A stretch of 64,000 nt of DNA. Origin: Spirochaetia bacterium 38H-sp. GTDB lineage: Bacteria > Spirochaetota > Spirochaetia > Winmispirales > Winmispiraceae. The notes beneath the pieces are model-generated. The model was not told where the DNA came from. It searched no databases and saw nothing but the letters and a program-made list of their open reading frames with translations. Each line of letters starts with the position of its first letter. Within the stretch, counting starts at the first letter, position 1. Of the stretch, positions 8,122 to 15,943 are shown piece after piece. The stretch covers positions 124,001 through 188,000 of the forward strand of contig JBCHKQ010000002.1 of NCBI GenBank assembly GCA_039023545.1, in the 5' to 3' direction. A program made the translations under genes and the position numbers.

Positions 8122-9708
8122 ATGAAAAGATATAATTTTTTTAAAGCAAAAAAAGAAAATAACAAAATAAAAGATATAAACGAAATCAATATAAAATTAA
8201 AGCCTATATTATTTGTACCTCCTGTTATATATGTTCCTATAATATGGCTAATCCTACTCATAGGGGCTTTTTATGCCATATTTTTCCTGCCAGCCAATCT
8301 TAAACCTGGTAAATACATAGAAATAGACAGCATGCCAGCTCCGGTATCTGTCTATGTAAATAATAAATACGCGGGCAAAACACCTCTTTCAATTTTTGTT
8401 AAAGACGGTAAAAACTCCCTGAAACTTGTAAAAAACGGATGGGAGGAAGCTGTATCTGAGCTGGAAATAAAATCAAGACGATTTGCCACTCTTATCTTCC
8501 CTGACAAAACAAAACTCACTATAAAAATGAAACCATCAAAAATCTCCAGTCTTGCAAATTACAGCCTTGCAGAATATGCAAAGTGGTCAATAGCAGAAAA
8601 TTCTTCCTATTATACCAAAGATATACCACCTATTATGTCATGGCTTGCAAAAGACATATTACTGACAAGCAGAATCAAAAAAACAGATTTTACAGAAATA
8701 TTTTTAAACACAGTTAAGCAAGCATTAGCTTTTTCCCAGAAAGAAAACTCCATCAAAGATATTACAAGTGCAACATTGATAGCCAATGGGACATCCCCTC
8801 TCTCTACACTAAAAGTCATAAAAAACTTTATACAATATTCAAACGATAATAAGGGGATATATACGGCACTTGCAGACATGCTTTCCGAGCTAAAAATAGA
8901 AAAATACAACTCAAGTGTTTTTTATAAATCCCTAAAAAAAGAATTGGAAAAAGAAAACATCGTTAATATCATAACAGAAAAAGCAAACAGTCCCAACAAT
9001 ATAAAAGTCCAAAACTATAATTTTATTCATGTTCCTGCAGGCTACCTTACTCCAGTATCGGAAACAGAAGACATACTAAGTACAACTCAAATATATATAA
9101 ATGATTTTTACATACTTGATAGAGAAGTCTCTACAGGCCTTTACAGACAATTTGTAAAAGAAAACCAGGAATGGAAACCAGATAATCTGAGCAAACTCTT
9201 AGAAAAAAACCTTAGTGACTTTTCGTACAGGTATAACGACAGTCTTACAACCGATGCAGAACCAGTAAGTTTTGTACCTTTGGCTGCTGCACTTGATTTT
9301 TGCAAATGGCTAGAAACAAAGCTCCCAGAGCAAATAAAAAATAAATATACAGTAAGTCTTCCTACAGAATACCAGTGGCAATGGGCAGCACTCCTTAACA
9401 ATCAACAAAAGAAAGTCTACAACCACATAGCAGGGGCTCCTTTGCCGGCAAGCAAAGAAAGAGCAGGAAAACTTGGAATAATGGATATGGAAGGCAATGT
9501 TTGGGAGTGGACACTAAGTCCGTACACATATCACATACAGCTCGGATACGATATAGACGTAAAAACAGGAATCTACACAGTAAAAGGCGGCTCGTATTTG
9601 GATTCTCAGGATAAGGTAAATCCTTATATAAGAGGTATACAACTAGAAACACAGACAAGTCCCACAGTAGGCTTTAGAGTAGTACTAATAAGGAGAGGCA
9701 ATGAGTAA
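8122..9708 (+). CDS. Membrane protein with PEGA domain and C-terminal FGE/SUMF1-like domain
   Basis: The protein has about 528 residues. After a Lys/Asn-rich cytoplasmic N-terminus there is one membrane helix (about residues 30-57), then a PEGA domain (about 65-110: MPAPVSVYVNNKYAGKTPLSI), a helical middle, and a formylglycine-generating-enzyme-like fold from about 300 (FIHVPAGYLTPVS, EVSTGLYRQFV, LPTEYQWQWAA, MDMEGNVWEWT, VKGGSYLDS, VGFRVVL). No Cys pair typical of active FGE is evident, so this is probably a binding or structural module facing the periplasm. I start at 8122: an upstream in-frame TTG at 8086 is the promoter -35 box. The gene overlaps smpB by 8 bases. Confidence 0.82.
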   Translation: MKRYNFFKAKKENNKIKDINEINIKLKPILFVPPVIYVPIIWLILLIGAFYAIFFLPANLKPGKYIEIDSMPAPVSVYVNNKYAGKTPLSIFVKDGKNSLKLVKNGWEEAVSELEIKSRRFATLIFPDKTKLTIKMKPSKISSLANYSLAEYAKWSIAENSSYYTKDIPPIMSWLAKDILLTSRIKKTDFTEIFLNTVKQALAFSQKENSIKDITSATLIANGTSPLSTLKVIKNFIQYSNDNKGIYTALADMLSELKIEKYNSSVFYKSLKKELEKENIVNIITEKANSPNNIKVQNYNFIHVPAGYLTPVSETEDILSTTQIYINDFYILDREVSTGLYRQFVKENQEWKPDNLSKLLEKNLSDFSYRYNDSLTTDAEPVSFVPLAAALDFCKWLETKLPEQIKNKYTVSLPTEYQWQWAALLNNQQKKVYNHIAGAPLPASKERAGKLGIMDMEGNVWEWTLSPYTYHIQLGYDIDVKTGIYTVKGGSYLDSQDKVNPYIRGIQLETQTSPTVGFRVVLIRRGNE

Positions 9709-10156
9709 GGATTACTATAAAAAGCTGGGAGAAAACAAAAAAGCAAGATTTAACTATCATATAGAAGACTCCCTGGAATGCGGCATGGAGCTTAAGGGTT
9801 CTGAAGTAAAATCCCTCAAATCAGGCAAGTTTTCATTCGGTGATGCTTATGTGAGAATAACTAACAATCAGTTATGGCTGATTGGTCTTCACATTACTCC
9901 ATACAGTTTTGGCACTATTGAGAACCATGAGCCTACAAGAAAGAGAAAACTTCTTGCTCATTCAAGAGAAATAAATCAGCTAAGAAGAAAAACAGAAGAA
10001 AGAGGATACACTCTTGTACCTCTTAGCATATACATAAAAAACGGGCTCATAAAAATCCAAATAGGACTAGCAAAGGGAAAGAAACGGCATGACAAAAGAG
10101 CTGTGATAAAAGACAGGGATATAAAAAGAGACCTTGCTAGAGAGCTTAAAAAATAA
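9701..10156 (+). CDS. smpB: SsrA-binding protein SmpB
   Basis: Brings tmRNA to stalled ribosomes in trans-translation. The 151-residue protein carries the family blocks NKKARFNYHIEDSLECGMELKGSEVKSLK (given here only as a region, residues 9-37), ending in a basic C-terminal tail (GKKRHDKRAVIKDRDIKRD) that enters the mRNA channel. The tmRNA gene itself is not in this window. It overlaps the PEGA/FGE gene by 8 bases, an unusual operon partner. Confidence 0.96.
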   Translation: MSKDYYKKLGENKKARFNYHIEDSLECGMELKGSEVKSLKSGKFSFGDAYVRITNNQLWLIGLHITPYSFGTIENHEPTRKRKLLAHSREINQLRRKTEERGYTLVPLSIYIKNGLIKIQIGLAKGKKRHDKRAVIKDRDIKRDLARELKK

Positions 10157-10225
10157 ATCCAGCAATATAACAAAAACTAAACTTTATATACTTTATTTTT
10201 TTTTAAAACAAGCTATATTATAAAT

Positions 10226-10807
10226 ATGGAAGACAATAACACTATTTTCAGAGAAATAGATATTCTATTGGCACAAGGAAGATATCAGGATGCAATACCG
10301 TTGCTACTCAATATTCTATACGAAGAACCAGACAACAAAGATGCTCTACACAGAATAGGTGTTGCATATACAGAATCTGGCGACCAGGACGCAGCTCTCA
10401 AAACTTTAAAATATATCCTTACCATGGAACAAAATGATGCTGATATTTGGGAAGCATATGGTTGTGCATGCTATAGAAAATCCAATCTTAAAGAAGCAAA
10501 AATTGCCTTTGAAAAAGCCATAGAAATATTCCCCCAGCATGCATCTGCCCTTAGAAACCTGGGAGTAACACTCAATATGCTACGAAAATTCAAAGAGAGC
10601 TATGAAATTCTCCACAAATCCTTGGAAATCAACGACAATGATTATCTGACTCTTTTTGCCCTGAGTAACGTATGTATAAATCTTGATTATCTGGAAGAAG
10701 CAAGAAAAACGCTCAACAGACTGCTCAATATGGACATTCCTGAGGACATAAGGAAACAAGCTGAGATAACTCTGCAAAACGTGGATATACATAGAAAACA
10801 CTTCTAA
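10226..10807 (+). CDS. TPR-repeat protein
   Basis: This 193-residue soluble protein has no signal peptide. It is built of about five tetratricopeptide repeats, recognised by the spacing of small and aromatic residues (for example ALHRIGVAYTESGDQDAALK and IWEAYGCACYRKSNLKEAK). TPR arrays bind proteins; the partner is unknown. The ATG at 10226 follows a TATATT box (10214-10219) by 6 bases, so the mRNA may be leaderless, though the -35 region is poor. Confidence 0.8.
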   Translation: MEDNNTIFREIDILLAQGRYQDAIPLLLNILYEEPDNKDALHRIGVAYTESGDQDAALKTLKYILTMEQNDADIWEAYGCACYRKSNLKEAKIAFEKAIEIFPQHASALRNLGVTLNMLRKFKESYEILHKSLEINDNDYLTLFALSNVCINLDYLEEARKTLNRLLNMDIPEDIRKQAEITLQNVDIHRKHF

Positions 10808-10869
10808 CGCCAATTTTATCATAAAAAGAACTGTTCTCTTTGTTTCTTTGGGTGTATCATTTATATAAG

Positions 10870-11520
10870 ATGAAAAAACTGATAATAACATTATCCATAT
10901 ATGTACTTGCTTCTCCTTTATTACTAGCAGAAGAGGACTGGATTATACAAAAACGGGAAGAGGCGGATTTTTTTATAACAGAAAACCAAATAAAATCCAA
11001 CGATCCACTCATGATGCAAAATGCAATAGACAACCTTGAGAAAGAAATAGAAAACAAAGAATCATCAATGAGCACAAGAGAAATATCCTATTTTGTCTCA
11101 AGTCTGGCAAAGCACTCCCTGGAGGTAGGTGATATTAGACTCTTGGAACGCACAATCAACATCATAAAAAAAATGGGCGGACTCCAAGCTCACGACACTG
11201 CTATAACCATACTCGCACAATACGGAGAAGAATCTGAGGTTGTAATATATTTCCTACCACTAATAGGAGAATACATATCAGCAACAGATGTAGACACTAT
11301 CGCAAAAATTACAAGATATTATGGCATAATAAAACCATCGCTATCTGTTTTTTCTTTTATTCAAAACAATATAGAGACTCTTTGTAAGGCACATCCCGAT
11401 TACTTCAAAAACCGCTTTTTTATTGAATCATTGACTATAAGTCTGGATTCCGGATTTCCGGAAACAATCAATAAAAAAACCTACTATCTTTTGGAAGGTA
11501 TACTCTATGATAACTGGTGA
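10870..11520 (+). CDS. Exported protein of unknown function
   Basis: The protein has about 216 residues with a clear signal peptide (MKKLIITLSIYVLASPLLLA, cleavage likely just after it). The mature part is helical, with possible weak HEAT-like periodicity (NLEKEIENKE, FVSSLAKHSLEVG, AITILAQYG) and no catalytic motif. It follows the TPR gene by about 60 bases and ends convergently with the p83/100 antigen gene; repeat element copy 1 lies in between. I start at the ATG at 10870, because the longer frame would put non-hydrophobic residues ahead of the signal peptide. Confidence 0.72.
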   Translation: MKKLIITLSIYVLASPLLLAEEDWIIQKREEADFFITENQIKSNDPLMMQNAIDNLEKEIENKESSMSTREISYFVSSLAKHSLEVGDIRLLERTINIIKKMGGLQAHDTAITILAQYGEESEVVIYFLPLIGEYISATDVDTIAKITRYYGIIKPSLSVFSFIQNNIETLCKAHPDYFKNRFFIESLTISLDSGFPETINKKTYYLLEGILYDNW

Positions 11521-11547
11521 TAAACAATGCTTTAATATCTTCTTATA

Positions 11548-11702
11548 TTCCGAACGGCTTTCCCTGCTCCAGGTTGTACAAATAAGATATAAGATGCAGG
11601 TAAAGCCTGCCTGCCGGCGCATAATATAAAAATAAAACATACAAAATACTTTCTTTCACAAGAAACAGCCCTGAGAAGCTGTGGTTCTCAGGGCGTTCGG
11701 TA
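11548..11702 (+). repeat. ACCGAAC/GTTCGGT structured element, copy 1 (full)
   Basis: The ends are TCCGAAC (11549-11555) and GTTCGGT (11695-11701). Long hairpin A has arms 11556-11567 and 11596-11607 (GGCTTT-C-CCTGC with GCAGG-T-AAAGCC, one C/T mismatch). A GC-rich small hairpin follows near 11608-11621, then an A-rich linker. A small hairpin TTTC-ACAA-GAAA precedes long hairpin B, arms GCCCTGAGAA (11668-11677) and TTCTCAGGGC (11685-11694), which abuts the 3' end motif. It sits between convergent genes and has no U-tract. Confidence 0.85.
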
Positions 11703-11709
11703 TAAAATA

Positions 11710-13275
11710 TTATTTTGAAAGAGATGATAGAGAAACCTCTACTATGCTTCCGTCTTCTTTTTGTGCATAGAGATACTCGGGAGTAAAGGTTATCCCGGTG
11801 TAGGGTGCAACGCGTTCGCGTGTATATGCCGTGAGTACAAGATTCTGGTCAAAGGCGCCTATGTGCCAAGCAGAGTCCTTCTCAAAAACAGCATATATCT
11901 GCCCGTCATGAATCTCTAAAACAGAGTAAATGCTTATTTTCTCGGCAGACTGTTTCTTGATGTCTAGAGTTTTCTTATCCAGAAGGTACATCGTAGCATA
12001 TGTGGAATCCACAGGAGAGAGAACAAGATACTGCTTGTTATAGTCAGCAGGACTCCTCCCCACTATGTTGACCGCAACACCAGCCACAGGCTCGTATGTA
12101 GTGGTATCAAGCAGTACAAACTGGCTTTTTATTGGCCCAGAAGTATCAATAACCTTTACAAGGGGGATCTGTGCCGGGCTACCTCCAGCCTGAGTCTCCA
12201 TTACTTTTTGCTGATCTTGAGCAATCTCCTGACGTTCCTGCTTGACCTGCTTTTCTTTCTCCGCAACTTGCTGTTCTTTTTGTGCCAGCTCTTCTTTCTT
12301 CTGTACTGTTTCTTGCTCTTTTTTTGCCAAATCCTGCTTCTTCGTATCAAGTTGCTGCTTCTGCTCCTCTACAGTTTTAAGCTCCTCTTTTGCCTGCTTT
12401 TCTTCCTGGCTACCAGGCGGAGCTGTTTCAAGTTTTTTCTGAGCTTCTTCTTCTTTCTGCGCAAGCTCTTTTTCCTGTTGAGCTATTTCCTGTTTTTGCG
12501 TTTCCAGGCTCTTCTTTTGCTGAGTAAGCTCCTGTTTTTGCTCTTCTATAGTCTGCTTTTCCTTCTCAATCTGTTTTTCTTTTATATCTACAAGATCTTT
12601 TCTCTCGCTTATAGCCTTGTCTTCTTGCTTTTTAAGCTCCTGGACAACTTCTCTATCAGTAAGCCCCTGCGTATCAACTGCAGTTATATCTCTGTCAGAA
12701 AAATTATCCGACAAAGGAATTACTATCTGGCTCTTTCCGGGCCAATCCTTGTAATGAGTGGCAAGCCCTACTTTATCCTCTCTCAGATAAGAATTTACTT
12801 CTTGTGTATACATTTGTTCAAAGTAGGTTATATTTCCACGCAGCACAGCGTTATACACTGTGATAAAAAAAGCGAGGGTCTTTGCGTCCTCAGGACTGTA
12901 AGAATATGCATCCTCAAGATATCCTGCGATAATTCTCCTGAGGTTGAGTATATGATCCACACCTGCTCCTGGAAGTAGCTCTATGATATCCGCCTTAAGA
13001 GTTGCGGGCTCCGTAGAATTGACAGCATGAATAACCCTGTATTTATTTCCATAAGAACGCGTAAAACTAGCAGAATAGTCGGGAGAGGATGCAAGCACTC
13101 TTCCTATGCCCTTTATCTGCTCTATTGTATCTATTTTGTCATAGGGCCCCTGATAATTGATAAAAGTTATTTCTGCATCCTGATATATACTAAGCTCGCT
13201 TCTCGATACCTCAAGACCATAGACCATGAAAAGACTAAGTAAAACTATAAAAAGCGCCAAGCATATCCTTCTCAC
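11710..13275 (-). CDS. p83/100-family antigen with long coiled coil
   Basis: The 521-residue exported protein has a signal peptide over about residues 1-20. The start of the mature protein (EVSRSELSIYQDAEITFINY, then GPYDKIDTIEQIKGIGR) closely matches the spirochaete p83/100 antigens of Borrelia and Treponema. Residues about 210-370 form a Gln/Glu/Lys-rich coiled coil in heptads, with one Pro-Gly break near 285. The C-terminal part (about 375-521) resembles a partial propeller. The start is GTG at 13275 with GGAGG 5 bases before it. It lies 15 bases after the propeller gene, so the two form an operon. p83/100 proteins are periplasmic or surface-associated; their function is unsettled. Confidence 0.88.
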   Translation of the reverse strand: MRRICLALFIVLLSLFMVYGLEVSRSELSIYQDAEITFINYQGPYDKIDTIEQIKGIGRVLASSPDYSASFTRSYGNKYRVIHAVNSTEPATLKADIIELLPGAGVDHILNLRRIIAGYLEDAYSYSPEDAKTLAFFITVYNAVLRGNITYFEQMYTQEVNSYLREDKVGLATHYKDWPGKSQIVIPLSDNFSDRDITAVDTQGLTDREVVQELKKQEDKAISERKDLVDIKEKQIEKEKQTIEEQKQELTQQKKSLETQKQEIAQQEKELAQKEEEAQKKLETAPPGSQEEKQAKEELKTVEEQKQQLDTKKQDLAKKEQETVQKKEELAQKEQQVAEKEKQVKQERQEIAQDQQKVMETQAGGSPAQIPLVKVIDTSGPIKSQFVLLDTTTYEPVAGVAVNIVGRSPADYNKQYLVLSPVDSTYATMYLLDKKTLDIKKQSAEKISIYSVLEIHDGQIYAVFEKDSAWHIGAFDQNLVLTAYTRERVAPYTGITFTPEYLYAQKEDGSIVEVSLSSLSK

Positions 13276-13290
13276 ACCAGCCTCCTTACC

Positions 13291-14961
13291 CTATTGTAAA
13301 AGCTCAATAGCTTTTTTTCTAATCCCGGCAGGAAAAGGTCCATGTAAAATGTATGCTACCATTTCCGCAGCCTGTTTTTCTGCTGTATTACCTCTATTAT
13401 ACTTTAATATTACAGAAAGTGCAGTAATAAATTCCTCAGATATTGCAAAAATAGTATCGTTGGGAAGTCTCTTGAGCATTCTTGACATGTGTGTGCTTAT
13501 GACCCCATTGGGATCAAATCCATAATAAGCAATGCCTTTAAGTACTCCCTCTAGGGTGTAAGGCAGAGCCTCGTACTTGAGTCCGGATACAAGGAGATAA
13601 AGCATACTGCTGTCACCAACAAGACCTGCAAGCTCATAAGCCTTTGCCCTAACTTGACTGTAACGCCTGGACATATCCGCATCTTCTATACCCTTTTTAA
13701 CAAGCAAATCTATACAATAGATATAAAAATCAAGCTTGCCGGCAAGATTGCCTTTTTCTATCTGCTTTTCTATTATCCTTGCAGCCCTCATGTTCTCATC
13801 TACGTCGCTGCTGTCAACAAGAGACTTGAGATATAAGAACTCATCGGTTTTTTCCCACCATTTATAATTGGCAGAAGACATATCATAATATCCTGTATTA
13901 TTAAAACCTCTAGGAGAGGTCCAAGAAGACTCCGAAATTACAAAGAAATCCAGACCATAAACAATCCAATCTGTGGTACTAAGGATAACCTGTCCTGTAA
14001 CAGGATGAGCAGAAACAGACAGGGGAGTACCCCTATAAGGCTGAGACTTACCTGGACTTATATCTTTTACTGCTCCATCAAAAGATACAGCAAAAACCCT
14101 GTTTTTTTCCGACACAAGAATCAATGTACTATCAGAAGAAAGATAGCTCAGAGAGGACTTTACGACAAAAGGAGTCCTAAAGGATTTCTCAAGAAGCCCA
14201 GTGTAAGAAAAAAAGAAAACATCGCCACTTCCTGCAATAAGAACAATATTACTACTGTTAGAGAGAAGAACAGCATCGTAAAGACCAACAAGCGGGAAGC
14301 TCCACTTTATATTGTTATCCGTATCCAGAGAAATAAGAGTCTTGCCTGTATATAGCACTAGTTCCCTGTTACCGTAAGGAGCTATAGAACGCACATCATC
14401 TGGAAACTGCCTCTGCCACATTATATGACCACCATAAGTTACGGCATACAGCACATTATCTTGCAAAACAAACACAAGTCCGTAAGCAGATATAACATAC
14501 GGCACTGACCTGCCAGAAAAATTGATATGCCACAAAGATCTGCCAGAAGGATTGAGCCGTACGAGATTATTGTCTTTTGTTACGGCAAACACATCCCCAT
14601 ATCTTGATAAAGCCGGATAAGAGGCCATACCAAGTCTGTATTTCCACAGCAAAGACAAATCACCAGAAAAGGCATAAAGAGTACCATCCTTATCAGAAAG
14701 GAAGACAGGGCCATAAGAGGATAAAGCAGCAAATCCATATGGCCGTATATCCAACCATCCTGCACGCAATTTTACGCCACTATCAGCAAGAAAAACATAG
14801 CTGCCATCCCTGTTTACGGAGATAATTCTACCAGAAGGAGAAAAAAGAGGAGAAAGAACCGTATTGGCAGTAGAAACATACCACCATCCTGCAGACTCCT
14901 CATCGGAGAAAACAGCAAAGCAAATAAAAAATACGATAAAACATGCAAGCACTTTTTTCAT
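13291..14961 (-). CDS. Exported PQQ-type beta-propeller with helical C-terminal domain
   Basis: The 556-residue protein has a signal peptide (about 1-18). Residues about 25-345 hold seven or eight repeats of the PQQ/quinoprotein type, with strands such as GRIISVNRDGSYVFLAD, GTLYAFSGDLSLLWKYRL and NLVRLNPSGRSLWHINF. Residues 370-556 are helical and HEAT-like (ending GPFPAGIRKKAIELLQ). Such propellers often serve as outer-membrane assembly scaffolds; no enzyme residues are visible. Its promoter at 14968-14996 ends 6 bases before the ATG, so the mRNA should be leaderless. Confidence 0.8.
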   Translation of the reverse strand: MKKVLACFIVFFICFAVFSDEESAGWWYVSTANTVLSPLFSPSGRIISVNRDGSYVFLADSGVKLRAGWLDIRPYGFAALSSYGPVFLSDKDGTLYAFSGDLSLLWKYRLGMASYPALSRYGDVFAVTKDNNLVRLNPSGRSLWHINFSGRSVPYVISAYGLVFVLQDNVLYAVTYGGHIMWQRQFPDDVRSIAPYGNRELVLYTGKTLISLDTDNNIKWSFPLVGLYDAVLLSNSSNIVLIAGSGDVFFFSYTGLLEKSFRTPFVVKSSLSYLSSDSTLILVSEKNRVFAVSFDGAVKDISPGKSQPYRGTPLSVSAHPVTGQVILSTTDWIVYGLDFFVISESSWTSPRGFNNTGYYDMSSANYKWWEKTDEFLYLKSLVDSSDVDENMRAARIIEKQIEKGNLAGKLDFYIYCIDLLVKKGIEDADMSRRYSQVRAKAYELAGLVGDSSMLYLLVSGLKYEALPYTLEGVLKGIAYYGFDPNGVISTHMSRMLKRLPNDTIFAISEEFITALSVILKYNRGNTAEKQAAEMVAYILHGPFPAGIRKKAIELLQ

Positions 14962-14967
14962 ACGCCT

Positions 14968-14996
14968 AAGATACCCTTATTGGCGATAATTTACAA
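14968..14996 (-). promoter_or_regulatory. Promoter of the propeller-p83/100 operon, leaderless
   Basis: On the minus strand TTGTAA (14991-14996), a 17-base spacer and TATCTT (14968-14973), then six bases and the ATG at 14961. Confidence 0.72.
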
Positions 14997-15025
14997 TTAA
15001 TTTTTGTAATAACCACAATACAAGC

Positions 15026-15054
15026 TTGACGGCCATGAGAAAACAGAGTAAACT
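15026..15054 (+). promoter_or_regulatory. Promoter of the RRM protein gene
   Basis: TTGACG (15026-15031), a 17-base spacer, TAAACT (15049-15054). Transcription would begin near 15061, leaving a leader of about 140 bases before the ATG at 15202, in contrast to the leaderless genes nearby. Confidence 0.65.
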
Positions 15055-15060
15055 TAAATT

Positions 15061-15201
15061 GAGCTAGGATTTATAAAGTTGGGTTCTATTGTCCATCGTT
15101 CTTTTCTTTTTTTCAGCATGAAACAACTTAAACCCTACTCCCCTATTGTTGATAGGGTGTGATGATGATTCTCTCATATGAGAGAAAAAGGATTTTATTG
15201 T
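15061..15201 (+). promoter_or_regulatory. Long structured 5' leader of the RRM gene
   Basis: The leader contains a U-rich stretch (about 15098-15116), a hairpin CCCTAT-TGTTG-ATAGGG (about 15142-15158) and a perfect 18-base palindrome (TTCTCTCAT/ATGAGAGAA, about 15170-15187) directly before the AAAGGA ribosome site. Structure next to the ribosome site suggests temperature- or protein-dependent translation, as in cold-shock genes. That is inference. Confidence 0.5.
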
Positions 15202-15510
15202 ATGTCTTTTAAGATTTATGTTGGTAATCTCAATTACCAGACAACAGAAGAAACTCTCCGCAGTACTTTTGAGCAGTATGGAGAGGTTGAGTCAGTAAAA
15301 ATCATTACTGACAGAGATTCCGGTTATTCCAAGGGTTTTGGATTTATAGAGATGGCAGAGCAGGATGCAGGAGAAGCTGCAATCAATGCTCTCAACCAGC
15401 AGGAGCTGGATGGCCGTCAGCTCAGAGTCAACAAGGCTAATGAGCGCGGAGAAAGCAGAGGAAACAGAGGCTCCTTCAGAGGAAATAGATCAAGCTCTTA
15501 TCGCTATTAA
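15202..15510 (+). CDS. Single-RRM RNA-binding protein
   Basis: This 102-residue protein consists of one RNA recognition motif: RNP2 is IYVGNL (residues 4-9), RNP1 is KGFGFIEM (about 44-51), followed by a short Gly/Arg/Ser-rich tail (RGESRGNRGSFRGNR). Such proteins are common in cyanobacteria and spirochaetes and are often cold- or stress-regulated RNA chaperones. I chose the ATG at 15202, which is preceded by AAAGGA and begins directly with the RRM; an in-frame ATG at 15178 lies within the palindrome. A strong terminator follows. Confidence 0.93.
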   Translation: MSFKIYVGNLNYQTTEETLRSTFEQYGEVESVKIITDRDSGYSKGFGFIEMAEQDAGEAAINALNQQELDGRQLRVNKANERGESRGNRGSFRGNRSSSYRY

Positions 15511-15545
15511 AATATAGTAAACAGACGGCTTTAGAAGAGCCATAA

Positions 15546-15572
15546 GGCCCGCCAGAAGGTGGGTCTTTTTTT
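15546..15572 (+). terminator. Intrinsic terminator of the RRM gene
   Basis: The stem is GGCCCGCC with GGTGGGTC (two G-U pairs), loop AGAA, followed by seven T. A weaker hairpin (GGCT/AGCC) precedes it. Confidence 0.85.
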
Positions 15573-15573
15573 G

Positions 15574-15745
15574 TACCGAATGTCGGGACTGTATGTCTGC
15601 AGCAATATAAAGCAAAAAACTTCACAATCCCTCCTGCCTACGGCAAAGAATAAAAAAACTCCAGCCCAATATGCGCCGCAGGCAGGAAGAGCTGCTATAG
15701 CTTTTGTCTTCTCTTCTTATAGGCAAGCAGGTCTGACGTTCGGTA
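15574..15745 (+). repeat. ACCGAAC/GTTCGGT structured element, copy 2 (full, diverged)
   Basis: It begins TACCGAATGTC and ends GACGTTCGGTA (15735-15745). The two ends pair over 11 bases, with T opposite G where the other copies have C-G, so pairing is kept despite change. The small hairpin TGCC-TAC-GGCA lies near 15638-15648 and a second, GCC-GCA-GGC, near 15685-15693. Long hairpin A is weak (GGGA-C-TGT with ACA-A-TCCC) and hairpin B is decayed. It follows the RRM terminator directly. Confidence 0.75.
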
Positions 15746-15771
15746 TATTTTTATTTTTTTTACTGAAATCT

Positions 15772-15839
15772 AAAAAAGGCTCCCAGAGAAAGGAGGAAAA
15801 CTCTGGAAGCCAATATAAAAGGGGGGACTGGAGGTTGTT
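15772..15839 (-). ncRNA. Candidate C-rich small RNA with anti-Shine-Dalgarno loop
   Basis: On the minus strand a consensus promoter (15846-15874) would start an RNA near 15839. An intrinsic terminator ends it: stem GGCTTCCAGAG / CTCTGGGAGCC (15801-15811 with 15778-15788, one A-C-type mismatch) and six T (15777-15772). The length is about 68 bases. The single-stranded 5' part has CCTCC and CCCCCC. The terminator loop and adjoining arm read CCTCCTTTCT, the sequence of the usual bacterial 16S rRNA 3' tail. No open reading frame fits. It resembles the C-rich-loop sRNAs of Firmicutes in logic, not in sequence. Confidence 0.7.
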
Positions 15840-15845
15840 GATAAT

Positions 15846-15874
15846 AATATAAATAGTTTTGTCAGCTTTGTCAA
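15846..15874 (-). promoter_or_regulatory. Promoter of the C-rich sRNA candidate
   Basis: On the minus strand TTGACA (15869-15874), exactly 17 bases, TATATT (15846-15851). No protein gene lies downstream on this strand before the terminator at 15772-15811. Confidence 0.75.
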
Positions 15875-15908
15875 TAAAAAATTGGAGTTTTTAGAGTTTT
15901 TTATATGC

Positions 15909-15937
15909 TTGAAAAGGCCTGCTATTGTTTATATGAT
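15909..15937 (+). promoter_or_regulatory. Promoter of the acyltransferase-like gene, leaderless
   Basis: TTGAAA (15909-15914), 17 bases, TATGAT (15932-15937), then six bases and the ATG at 15944. It diverges from the sRNA promoter at 15846-15874. Confidence 0.75.
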
Positions 15938-15943
15938 ATTTAT

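Noticed and set aside
12208-12978. Long plus-strand open frame with a Leu/Phe-rich product
   Set aside because: It is the antisense of the Gln/Glu/Lys-rich coiled coil of the p83/100 gene; composition artefact.
15785-15850. Short plus-strand gene after AAAGGAGG near 15790
   Set aside because: No ATG or GTG lies at proper distance, and the only frame (TTG ATA ATA ATA TAA) is four codons. The GGAGG is the complement of the sRNA loop.
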